This document shows, one piece after another, positions 53,791 through 61,583 of a stretch of 64,000 nucleotides of DNA. The position numbers were made by a program, and so were the translations under genes. The stretch comes from Roseovarius lutimaris (GTDB taxonomy: Bacteria > Pseudomonadota > Alphaproteobacteria > Rhodobacterales > Rhodobacteraceae), in the NCBI RefSeq assembly GCF_900115165.1, contig NZ_FOVP01000016.1, positions 1-64,000 of the forward strand. The letters run 5' to 3'. A model generated the notes under the pieces. The model had not been told where the DNA came from. It did no database searches and saw nothing but the letters and a program-made list of their open reading frames with translations. Each line of letters begins with the position of its first letter. Positions within the stretch are counted from its first letter, which is position 1.

Positions 53791-54615
53791 TTAGCTCAGC
53801 CAACGCTTGCGGCGGCGATAGCTGCGCACATCGCGGAACGATTTGCGGCCCTCGTCCGACACCCCAAGATAGAATTCCTTCACGTCCGGATTCTCACGCA
53901 GGCTGGCCGCAGGGCCATCCATCACCACCCGCCCGGATTCAAGAATATAACCGTAATGGGCAAACCGCAGCGCGACGTTGGTGTTCTGCTCGGCCAGAAG
54001 AAAGGTATAGCCCTCTTCTTCGTTCAGCGTTTTCACAATGTTGAAAATCTGCTCCACAAGCTGCGGCGCAAGGCCCATGCTTGGCTCGTCAAGCAGGATC
54101 GTCTCGGGGCGGCTCATCAGGGCGCGCCCGATGGCAACCATCTGCTGCTCTCCCCCCGAGGTATAGCCCGCCTGGCTTTTACGCCGCTCTTTCAGGCGCG
54201 GAAAATATTCATAGACCTTGTTAAGATCCTCGTCGATCTCACCCCGCGACGAGCCACGCGTATAGGCGCCGGTCAGCAGGTTTTCCTCGACCGTCAGATG
54301 TTCAAAGCAATGGCGGCCCTCCATCACCTGAATGACACCCTTTTTAACAAGGTCGGACGGCACCAGATCCTGCACGCGTTCGCCGCGATACACGATGCTG
54401 CCCTTGGTGACCTCGCCGCGTTCGGATTTCAACAGGTTCGACACCGCCTTGAGCGTCGTCGTCTTGCCCGCGCCATTGCCCCCCAGAAGGGCCGTGATCC
54501 CGCCTTTCGGCACCTTCAGGCTGACACCTTTCAGCACAAGGATGACGTGATTGTAGATCACCTCGATATTGTTGACCTCAAGAAGGGTCTCGTCACTCGG
54601 TCCTGCATCCAACAT
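53791..54615 (-). CDS. Liv-type ABC transporter ATP-binding protein (LivF-like)
   Basis: The ATPase has Walker A LLGGNGAGKTTTLKA, a signature region variant SGGEQQMVAIGRALM, Walker B TILLDEPSMGLAP and the switch His region replaced by LAEQNT, all as in LivF. The start at 54615 is chosen because the longer frame begins with TTG within a REP-like repeat and adds 20 unrelated residues. It is the second nucleotide-binding subunit of the importer. It lies downstream of the binding-protein gene, after a strong stem-loop. Confidence 0.93.
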   Translation of the reverse strand: MLDAGPSDETLLEVNNIEVIYNHVILVLKGVSLKVPKGGITALLGGNGAGKTTTLKAVSNLLKSERGEVTKGSIVYRGERVQDLVPSDLVKKGVIQVMEGRHCFEHLTVEENLLTGAYTRGSSRGEIDEDLNKVYEYFPRLKERRKSQAGYTSGGEQQMVAIGRALMSRPETILLDEPSMGLAPQLVEQIFNIVKTLNEEEGYTFLLAEQNTNVALRFAHYGYILESGRVVMDGPAASLRENPDVKEFYLGVSDEGRKSFRDVRSYRRRKRWLS

Positions 54616-54649
54616 CCCGTGTCTCCGTCCCGGTCGGGCACCTGGCCCT

Positions 54650-54680
54650 GCTTTCATCTTTCGAAAAATACTCAAAATCC
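54650..54680. repeat. REP-like extragenic element, copy D (minus orientation)
   Basis: On the minus strand the sequence reads GGATTTTGAGTATTTTTCGA then AAGATGAAAGC, the GAGTATTT variant of the unit. It lies in the gap between the binding-protein and livF-like genes and borders a perfect stem-loop. Confidence 0.5.
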
Positions 54681-54709
54681 CCCGGCCGCCACATATAGGG
54701 CGGCCGGGG
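54680..54709 (-). terminator. strong stem-loop between the binding-protein and LivF-like genes
   Basis: Eleven-base arms (CCCCGGCCGCC and its complement) enclose an eight-base loop, followed on the minus strand by GATTTTGAGTATTTTT. Placed right after the substrate-binding-protein gene inside an operon, it probably works as a partial terminator or mRNA-stabilising end that keeps the binding protein in excess over the membrane subunits. Confidence 0.65.
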
Positions 54710-54722
54710 AAAAGGGTCTGGC

Positions 54723-56003
54723 TTAGCAGCCCGGCTCGATGCCGTTCTCAGCGGCATAAGCGGCCGAATCTTCCTCAACCAACGGCGCAAGCACCTCCTG
54801 ATCCGACTGGAAATAGTCGGTGATCAGGCTCCATTCGCCTGCCGTCGCATCCCATTGCGCAATGGCGCCATAGCCGTTGCCACCATGGTTTTCACAAGAC
54901 ACCTTGAACTCGGGCCCGAATTTCGGAAGGCCAAGTGCGGTCATCTTCTCTTCGGTCATTTCAAGGTTTTCCATGCCATCGCGCATCATCACCGGGGTGA
55001 TCGCGGCTGTACCGTGGATTTCCTGCGCGGCCTTGGCAGCTTCGGCAACCAACATCGCGGCATATACACCACGGTTATAAACGACGCTGCCATGCTGATC
55101 GCCAGCACCCGCAGCCAGACCTTTGTCGAAGACATAGGCCTTCAGGTCGTCGTAAAGCGGGTAGTCGTCGCCTACGTTGTGGAAGGCCACCGCCTTGTAG
55201 CCATGCGCGCCCTCGCCGACGGGAACCACATCATTTTCCGATCCTGACCACCAGATTCCGATGAAGTTTTCCATCGGGAACCGAATGTTCGCGGCTTCCT
55301 GAATCGCGACCTGGTTCATCACGCCCCAGCCGTACATAATCACGTAATCCGGCTTTTCACGGCGAATTTGCAGCCACTGCGATTTCTGCTCCTGACCGGG
55401 GTGGTCAACCGGCAGCAGCGTAAGCTCATAGCCGTGCTTCGTGGCAAGCTCTTCCAATGTGCGGATCGGCTCTTTGCCATAAGCAGAGTTATGATAGACC
55501 AGCGCGATTTTCTTGTCGCTGATATCGCCGCCATTGAGATCAAGCATATGCTTGATCGCGATTGAGGCCCCATCCCAGTAGTTGGCCGGAAAGTTGAAAA
55601 CCCAAGGGAACACGGCGCCGTTCTTCGCCGATGTCCGGCCCAGACCAGAGGTCAGCATGGGAATGCCATCCGCCGCCACCTTGGGAATCAGCTGGTAGGT
55701 GATACCGGTCGACAGCGGCTGATAGACAAGCGCGCCCGAGCCTTTGGTCGACTCGTAGCATTCCACACCTTTTTCGGTGTTGTAGGCGGTTTCGCATTCC
55801 GGCATCTGGATCTTTTCGCCGCCGATACCGCCGTCGCGCTCATTTAGAAGGGTAAAGTAGTCCGCATAGCCGTCGGCGAATGGAATGCCGCCGGGGGCAT
55901 AGGGCCCGGTGCGATAGCTCAGCGACGGAAAAACAAGATCCGCCATTGCCGGCCCCGCAGCCATGACTGCGCCCAATGCCAGCGCTGCTAATTTAAGTTT
56001 CAT
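54723..56003 (-). CDS. Liv-type ABC transporter substrate-binding protein
   Basis: The 426-residue periplasmic receptor has a Sec signal (LKLAALALGAVMAAGPAMA) and a type I binding-protein fold (PFADGYADYFTLLNERDGGIGG, KIALVYHNSAYGKEPIRTLEE). It differs from amino-acid-binding LivK in its sugar/aromatic-acid-like cleft sequence, and the linked CoA ligases suggest a carboxylic acid ligand. Two Cys (in PECETAYN and CYEST) and a C-terminal Cys pair are present. GGAGG precedes the ATG. Confidence 0.9.
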   Translation of the reverse strand: MKLKLAALALGAVMAAGPAMADLVFPSLSYRTGPYAPGGIPFADGYADYFTLLNERDGGIGGEKIQMPECETAYNTEKGVECYESTKGSGALVYQPLSTGITYQLIPKVAADGIPMLTSGLGRTSAKNGAVFPWVFNFPANYWDGASIAIKHMLDLNGGDISDKKIALVYHNSAYGKEPIRTLEELATKHGYELTLLPVDHPGQEQKSQWLQIRREKPDYVIMYGWGVMNQVAIQEAANIRFPMENFIGIWWSGSENDVVPVGEGAHGYKAVAFHNVGDDYPLYDDLKAYVFDKGLAAGAGDQHGSVVYNRGVYAAMLVAEAAKAAQEIHGTAAITPVMMRDGMENLEMTEEKMTALGLPKFGPEFKVSCENHGGNGYGAIAQWDATAGEWSLITDYFQSDQEVLAPLVEEDSAAYAAENGIEPGC

Positions 56004-56079
56004 CGGTTTTATCCTCCCTTGGTTTTTGTCCGATGGTGTCGCAGGGCGGGAAGTTGCCCGCCGCGCGCCTGTCCCTGCC

Positions 56080-57156
56080 CTAGTGTGGGAAAGGCCAAAG
56101 TCTTAGTTTTTCCTTGGTGACCCGCCACAATTGCGCGAGGCCGTGTGGTTCTGCGATTAAGAAGATGATGATCAGCCCGCCCACGATGATGAATTCCAGA
56201 TGCGCAGCAAGATCGGTGGGCCATCCCATGCCACCCACTAGCGCGTTTTTCAGCAACACCGGCAAGAGCACAAGAAACGCCGCACCTGCAAAGCTGCCAA
56301 AAATCGAGCCAAGCCCGCCGATGATCACCATGAACAGTACCAAGAACGATTTATTGATGCCAAAGGCCTCGCCCACTTCGACCGCGCCAAGATAGACGGA
56401 AAAGAACAACGCGCCCGAAATGCCCACAAAGAAAGAGCTTACGGCAAAGGCGGTCAGCTTGGCCTTGAGCGGGTTCACCCCGATGATCTCGGCGGCGATA
56501 TCCATATCACGAATGGCCATCCATTTGCGCCCTGCCATGCCACGCGTCAGGTTGCGTGCGACAAGCGCGCTGAGCGTCACGAAGACAAGGCAGAACAGAT
56601 AGGCCGCCCAGGGTGCGGTTTCCGCGCCGGTGATCGGCACGCCGAGAACGGTACGCTCGGGCGACGAAATCTGACCCGAGGCCGAATAATTGTAAAACCA
56701 CGGCACCCGGTTGAACAACCAGACCAGAAAGAACTGTGCCGCCAGTGTCGCCACCGCGAGATAAAAGCCCTTGATGCGCAGCGATGGCAGGCCAAAGAGA
56801 ACCCCAACCCCGGCCGTGATCACCCCCGCCAGAATGACGTGGATGAACATGCTGACATCGGGGAATGCCGTCATCAATTTATAAACCGCATAGGCGCCCA
56901 CCGCCATGAAGCCGCCAGTGCCAAGGCTGACCTGCCCGCAATAGCCCACAAGGATATTCAACCCGATCGCGGCAATCGCATAGATCAGGAACGGCAGGAA
57001 AACCGCATTCACCCAGTAGTCATTGATGACAAACGGTACCACGGCAAAGGCAAACACCAGCACCGCATAATAGCGATAGCGGTCAAACTTGATCGGAAAG
57101 GTCTGATTGTCCTCGGTGTAGGACGTCTTGAAGTCACCTGCTTCACGATAGAACAT
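56080..57156 (-). CDS. Liv-type ABC transporter permease (LivM-like)
   Basis: The 358-residue permease has about ten hydrophobic segments and LivM motifs (NILVGYCGQVSLGTGGFMAVGAY cut short here: GYCGQVSLGTGGFMAVGAY; MAIRDMDIAAEIIGVNPLKAK, the ATPase-coupling loop). It has a soluble N-terminal stretch of about 30 residues not present in shorter relatives. Its ATG directly follows the stop of the small membrane-protein gene, without a gap. It forms the translocation pore with the LivH-like subunit. Confidence 0.92.
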   Translation of the reverse strand: MFYREAGDFKTSYTEDNQTFPIKFDRYRYYAVLVFAFAVVPFVINDYWVNAVFLPFLIYAIAAIGLNILVGYCGQVSLGTGGFMAVGAYAVYKLMTAFPDVSMFIHVILAGVITAGVGVLFGLPSLRIKGFYLAVATLAAQFFLVWLFNRVPWFYNYSASGQISSPERTVLGVPITGAETAPWAAYLFCLVFVTLSALVARNLTRGMAGRKWMAIRDMDIAAEIIGVNPLKAKLTAFAVSSFFVGISGALFFSVYLGAVEVGEAFGINKSFLVLFMVIIGGLGSIFGSFAGAAFLVLLPVLLKNALVGGMGWPTDLAAHLEFIIVGGLIIIFLIAEPHGLAQLWRVTKEKLRLWPFPH

Positions 57157-57411
57157 CTATAGTACCTCTCCGTAAATCTCGTCGTCGTCACGCTTGGTCG
57201 CGCGGTTGGGCCGTTTGGCATAGCCGGTCTGTTCGGAATGACGCACCAGCCAGAGGAACGCGATCATGCCCAATCCGCCGCCCATGGCCGCAAGAATGGC
57301 GGCGGTGACCATCTGGCCGGTGGCATTGGTATCAGAGGACAGCGCGAGATAGCCAAAGGCCCAGAACCCGCTCCATGCGATGACATTGACGATGGCAATC
57401 AGCTTTTGCAT
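57157..57411 (-). CDS. small membrane protein within the Liv-type operon
   Basis: The 84-residue protein has two hydrophobic segments (about residues 5-24 and 34-56) and a basic, then acidic, C-terminal tail (RPNRATKRDDDEIYGEVL). I do not recognise a family. It lies between the two permease genes with gaps of four and zero bases, so it is translated with them. Its position suggests an accessory subunit of the importer, but nothing in the sequence proves this. Confidence 0.75.
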   Translation of the reverse strand: MQKLIAIVNVIAWSGFWAFGYLALSSDTNATGQMVTAAILAAMGGGLGMIAFLWLVRHSEQTGYAKRPNRATKRDDDEIYGEVL

Positions 57412-57415
57412 GGCG

Positions 57416-58405
57416 TCACACCCGCTCGATGATTTTTTCGCCGAACAGACCCTGGGGCCGGAACACGAGGAAAATCAACGCCAGGACATAGGCAAACCAG
57501 ATTTCGGTCGCGCCACCAAGATAGGGCGCGCCAATGGCAAACTCGAACACCTTTTCACCGACGCCGATGATCAGACCGCCGACAATGGCGCCGGGGATCG
57601 AGGTGAACCCGCCAAGCATCAGCACCGGAAGCGCCTTGAGCGCGATCAGTGACAGCGAGAACTGCACGCCCGATTTTGTGCCCCACATGATGCCGGCAAC
57701 AAGCGCCACGAACCCGGCGAGCGACCAGACCATGACCCAGATAAAGTTGAGGCTGATGCCGACAGACAGCGCCGCCTGATGGTCATCGGCCACCGCGCGC
57801 ATGGCGCGGCCCTGTTTGGAATATTGCGCGAAGATCACCAGCACGACCACCAGAAGCGCCGCCACCACGGTGGCCACGATATCAAGGTTGTCGATGAAAA
57901 AGCCGTACCCGAAGATGTTATAGGTGACCTCGTCGATGAACGGGTTAAGACCCTGCGGCAGGCCGACATCAAGCTTCTTGATGTCGCTGCCCCACATCAT
58001 GTCGCCAAACCCTTCCAGGAAATAGGCAAGGCCGATGGTCGCCATGAACAGGATGATCGGTTCCTGATTGACCAGATGGCGAAAGATCAGCTGATTGACG
58101 ACCCAGGCCATCGCCACCATCACAACCATGGTCAACAAGATCGCCAGCAGCGCCGGCACGTGCCATCCGAAATGATGAACCTCGGTGCCAAAGATCGCGT
58201 TGATCAGATGGCTGAACGGCACCTGTCCTTCCATGATCCCCACAAGCGTCAGCGCCGCGAACAGCGCCATGACCCCTTGGGCATAGTTGAAAATGCCGCT
58301 CGCCTTGAAGATCAGAACAAAACCAAGTGCCACAAGCGCATAAAGCACCCCCGACATGAGGCCGTTCAGAAAGACCTCCATTCCCCATATCAGCTGCTCA
58401 GGCAT
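57416..58405 (-). CDS. Liv-type ABC transporter permease (LivH-like)
   Basis: The 329-residue permease has about eight or nine membrane segments and LivH features: GVLYALVALGFVLIFKASGIFNYAQG near the start (shown in part: LVALGFVLIFKASGIFN), MRAVADDHQAALSVGI, the ATPase-coupling loop, and GGFTSIPGAIVGGLIIGVGE. It pairs with the LivM-like subunit. GGAGG precedes the ATG by nine bases. Confidence 0.92.
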   Translation of the reverse strand: MPEQLIWGMEVFLNGLMSGVLYALVALGFVLIFKASGIFNYAQGVMALFAALTLVGIMEGQVPFSHLINAIFGTEVHHFGWHVPALLAILLTMVVMVAMAWVVNQLIFRHLVNQEPIILFMATIGLAYFLEGFGDMMWGSDIKKLDVGLPQGLNPFIDEVTYNIFGYGFFIDNLDIVATVVAALLVVVLVIFAQYSKQGRAMRAVADDHQAALSVGISLNFIWVMVWSLAGFVALVAGIMWGTKSGVQFSLSLIALKALPVLMLGGFTSIPGAIVGGLIIGVGEKVFEFAIGAPYLGGATEIWFAYVLALIFLVFRPQGLFGEKIIERV

Positions 58406-58435
58406 GGTGTTGTGCCTCCGTTCAATACAATTTTC

Positions 58436-58451
58436 CCCCGGCGCGCCGGGG
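58436..58451. repeat. 16-bp perfect palindrome in the livG-livH gap
   Basis: CCCCGGCGCGCCGGGG is self-complementary and is followed by a GTGG repeat (three units). It lies in the 96-base gap between the LivG- and LivH-like genes and could form an RNA hairpin within the operon transcript. Confidence 0.5.
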
Positions 58452-58501
58452 TGGGTGGGTGGGCGGCGGGCCGGGGGAAAATCCCGGCCTCTGTCAGCAC
58501 C

Positions 58502-59323
58502 TTAGTCATGTGCAACCCCGAGATAGGCGTCGATCACCGCCTGATTGTTGCGCACCTCGTCGGGGGTGCCGTCGCCGATCTTCTTGCCGTAATCCATCAC
58601 CACAACGCGGTCGCTCAGATCCATCACGACACCCATGTCATGCTCGATCAAGGCGATGGTGGTGCCGAATTCATCGTTCACATCCAGAATAAAGCGGCTC
58701 ATGTCCTCTTTTTCCTCGACGTTCATGCCCGCCATCGGCTCGTCCAGCAAAAGAATCGACGGCTCTGCCGCAAGCGCACGCGCCAGCTCGACCCGCTTTT
58801 TCAAGCCATAGGGCAGACGCCCGACCGGGGTTTTGCGGATGTGTTGAATTTCAAGAAAGTCGATGACCTTTTCCACAACGGCGCGGTTTTCAACCTCTTC
58901 GCGCTCGGCCTTGCCCTTCCAGATCGCCTGCGAGAAAAGCCCGGCTTTCATCTCGCGAATGCGGCCTGTCATGACGTTGTCGAGAACGGTCATGCCCTCG
59001 AACAGCGCGATGTTCTGAAAGGTCCGCGCGATGCCCTGTTGCGCCACTTGAAACGGTTTCATCGGCGGGCGGCGGGTGCCCTTGTACCAGACTTCGCCCT
59101 CTTGCGGATTGTAAAAGCCCGAGATCACGTTGAGCATGCTGGATTTTCCGGCGCCATTGGGGCCGATGATGGCGCGGATTTCGCCCTGACGGATGTCAAA
59201 GCTGATGTCCTTGATCGCCACAACACCGCCAAAGCGAAGGGTGATGTTTTTCATTTCCATCACCACGCCGCCGATCTTGCGCCCGTCTGCGGTGGTGTAA
59301 TCCTCTGGTGTCATATCATTCAT
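58502..59323 (-). CDS. Liv-type ABC transporter ATP-binding protein (LivG-like)
   Basis: The 273-residue ATPase has Walker A GPNGAGKSSMLNVISG, the signature variant YGLKKRVELARALA, Walker B SILLLDEPMAGMN and the switch His in IEHDMGV. Its ATG overlaps the stop of the acyl-CoA synthetase gene (ATGA), which ties the transporter to the synthetase. It is the first nucleotide-binding subunit of the importer. Confidence 0.93.
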   Translation of the reverse strand: MNDMTPEDYTTADGRKIGGVVMEMKNITLRFGGVVAIKDISFDIRQGEIRAIIGPNGAGKSSMLNVISGFYNPQEGEVWYKGTRRPPMKPFQVAQQGIARTFQNIALFEGMTVLDNVMTGRIREMKAGLFSQAIWKGKAEREEVENRAVVEKVIDFLEIQHIRKTPVGRLPYGLKKRVELARALAAEPSILLLDEPMAGMNVEEKEDMSRFILDVNDEFGTTIALIEHDMGVVMDLSDRVVVMDYGKKIGDGTPDEVRNNQAVIDAYLGVAHD

Positions 59324-61293
59324 TCTGCTGCCACCTTTACGTCTGCTACATCGACAACCGCCGCGTCGCGGATCATCAGCGTCGCGCTGATCGAGCCTTT
59401 GCGCCCATCTTCATAGGTCACTTCGGTTTCGGTGTAGATGTCGGCCGATCCGTCATAAAGCGCGTCGATCAGATCCTTGAATTTCTCTTCGACGACGCGG
59501 CGGCGCACCTTGCGGGTGCGGGTCATTTCGCCGTCATCGGCATCCAATTCCTTGTGCAGGATCAAAAAACGATTGACCTGACAATGCGACAGCATCGGAT
59601 CATCCGCCAGAGAGCGGTTGACCTCTTCCACATGCGCCTGAATGGTATCAAGCACCATCGGATGCCCGGCCAGTTCCTGATAAGAGGCATAGCCGATATT
59701 GTTGCGCTCGGCCCAGTTGCCCACGGCCGACAGGTCGATGTTGATAAAGGCCGTGCAGGCCTCGCGCTCATTGCCAAAGACCACCGCCTCAAGGATGTTG
59801 GGGTAGAACTTGAGCTTGTTCTCGACGTATTTCGGCGCGAACAGGCGGCCATCGGCCATCTTGCCCACATCCTTGGCGCGGTCGATGATGCGAAGGTGGC
59901 CGTTGTCCTTGTCAAAAAAGCCGGCATCGCCGGTGGCGACCCAACCCTCGGGGTCCTTCGTGTCGGCGGTGCTTTTGGCGTTCTTGTAGTAATATTCAAA
60001 GGTGCCTGGACTGCGATAGAATACCTCGCCATTGTCGGCGATGCGGATTTCAACGCCGGGTGCCGGCACACCAACGGTATCGCTTCGCACCTCTCCATCG
60101 GGTTGCAGCGTGATGAACACCGAGGCCTCGGTCTGACCGTAAAGCTGTTTCAGGTTGATCCCCAAAGAACGATAAAAATCAAAGATTTCCGGGCCAATCG
60201 CCTCACCGGCGGTATAGCCGACGCGCACCCGGCCAAGGCCAAGCGTGTCCTTGAGCGGCCCATAGATAAACAGATTGCCAAGCTTGTACTTCAGACGGTC
60301 CCAGGCGCTTACTTCCTTGCCATCAAGAATATCCGGGCCAACCTTGCGGGCATGCGCCATGAAGATGTCAAACAGCCACTTTTTCATGCGGCTGGCGTCT
60401 TCCATGCGGATCATCACATTGGTGAGCTGGGTTTCAAACACCCGCGGCGGAGCGAAGTAGTAGGTCGGACCGATCTCGCGCAGGTCGGTCTGCATGGTTT
60501 CGGCGCTTTCAGGGCAATTGACGCAGAAGGCGCACCAATAGGCCTGACCAATGGAAAAGATGAAATCGCCGACCCAGGCCATCGGCAGATAGGCCAGAAC
60601 CTCTTCGCCCGCGCCGAGGTGATCGAAATCCGAGGACGAGCGTGACGCCTCGATGATATTGCGGTTGCTGAGAACCACGCCCTTGGGCTTGCCGGTCGTC
60701 CCCGAGGTGTAAAGCATCACGCAGATGCTGTCGTAATTCAGCTTCTCGCGCCGCGCCTTGAGATCCTCGATGAATTCGTAATAGGCCGCGCGGCCCTGTT
60801 CCTGAATGTCGATGAACCGGTGCAGCTTGTGGTGGTCGTATTTGCGCAATCCGCGCGGATCGACATAGATCATATGTTCGAGGTGCTCCAGACCGGCCTG
60901 CACCTCGATCAGCTTATCCACCTGCTCCTGATCCTGAACGATGGCAAAGCGCGCGCCGCAATGTTCCATCACATAGGCCATCTCGTCGGCGGCGGCGTCC
61001 TGATAAAGCGGTACGGGAATGGCGCCAATCGATTGTGCGGCAACCATGGCCCAATAGAAATACGGGCGGTTGCGGCCGATCACGGCAATAAAATCGCCCT
61101 CATTGACGCCAAGATTGATCAGCCCGAGCGCAAGCGCCTCGATCTCTTTTTCGGTTTCGGACCACGTCCAGCTTTGCCAGATGCCGTATTCCTTTTCCCG
61201 ATAGGCGGGCTTGTCGCCATATTGAGTCGCGTTACGCTGCAACAGCGCCGGAATGGAATCCATTCCGCCGGTCGCCTGAGCCGACTGTGCCAA
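59320..61293 (-). CDS. AMP-dependent long-chain-type acyl-CoA synthetase
   Basis: The 657-residue ligase has the AMP-binding motif LYTSGTTGKPKGVV, the motif QLYGQTEASV, and the hinge region (GWVATGDAGFFD, LRIIDRAKDVGKMADG). The C-terminal catalytic Lys region is RTRKVRRRVVEEK. It forms CoA thioesters from carboxylic acids using ATP. Translation starts at TTG, since GGGAGG lies seven bases before it and no ATG is suitably placed. It is the first gene of the operon, and its stop overlaps the LivG-like gene. Length fits long-chain rather than short-chain synthetases. Confidence 0.92.
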   Translation of the reverse strand: MAQSAQATGGMDSIPALLQRNATQYGDKPAYREKEYGIWQSWTWSETEKEIEALALGLINLGVNEGDFIAVIGRNRPYFYWAMVAAQSIGAIPVPLYQDAAADEMAYVMEHCGARFAIVQDQEQVDKLIEVQAGLEHLEHMIYVDPRGLRKYDHHKLHRFIDIQEQGRAAYYEFIEDLKARREKLNYDSICVMLYTSGTTGKPKGVVLSNRNIIEASRSSSDFDHLGAGEEVLAYLPMAWVGDFIFSIGQAYWCAFCVNCPESAETMQTDLREIGPTYYFAPPRVFETQLTNVMIRMEDASRMKKWLFDIFMAHARKVGPDILDGKEVSAWDRLKYKLGNLFIYGPLKDTLGLGRVRVGYTAGEAIGPEIFDFYRSLGINLKQLYGQTEASVFITLQPDGEVRSDTVGVPAPGVEIRIADNGEVFYRSPGTFEYYYKNAKSTADTKDPEGWVATGDAGFFDKDNGHLRIIDRAKDVGKMADGRLFAPKYVENKLKFYPNILEAVVFGNEREACTAFINIDLSAVGNWAERNNIGYASYQELAGHPMVLDTIQAHVEEVNRSLADDPMLSHCQVNRFLILHKELDADDGEMTRTRKVRRRVVEEKFKDLIDALYDGSADIYTETEVTYEDGRKGSISATLMIRDAAVVDVADVKVAAE

Positions 61294-61583
61294 ATTCTAT
61301 CCTCCCATATGTCCGCTCTTCGAACGAACGACCGCCTTGGGGCGATTCTTTCCTCTGCCAAAGGGTGCTTGTTTCATGGTCTGCGTCAACTTTTTCCTGA
61401 ACATTTCCCAAATCCTACGAATTGTAACAAGCGTTCCGTTCCGCTTGACATGCCGCGACCTGCGCCGGAGACGTGACCTGTTCGCGCTGGCATCAAGGTC
61501 GGGCGATGACCGGCCTCAACAGGTCTTGGACTGAGCCGCCCGGCGTGCTTAGATCAAACGCCAGACAACAAAGGCACAATTAG
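61294..61583. other. 290-bp divergent promoter region
   Basis: This region separates the minus-strand transporter/ligase operon from the plus-strand sensor kinase. No gene is visible. It contains a 20-bp inverted repeat (61428-61447), and TTGACA at 61445-61450 on the plus strand without an evident -10 element. Confidence 0.5.
61428..61447. promoter_or_regulatory. possible repressor operator for the transporter/ligase operon
   Basis: CAAGCG-N8-CGCTTG is a perfect inverted repeat with six-base arms, about 135 bases before the synthetase start. This size suits a TetR- or MarR-type repressor, families that often control CoA-ligase operons, but no such regulator gene is beside it. Confidence 0.35.

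Noticed and set aside
53203-54726. 507-codon open frame on the plus strand
   Set aside because: It covers the reverse strand of the PaaK-like and LivF-like genes and has no recognisable motif.
57779-59416. 545-codon open frame on the plus strand
   Set aside because: It is antisense to the LivH- and LivG-like genes and contains only low-complexity His/Asp/Arg text.
52483-61293. Reading the Liv-type operon as a branched-chain amino acid transporter
   Set aside because: Two CoA ligases are embedded in the operon, which fits carboxylic-acid uptake better; family similarity of the transporter alone does not fix the substrate.
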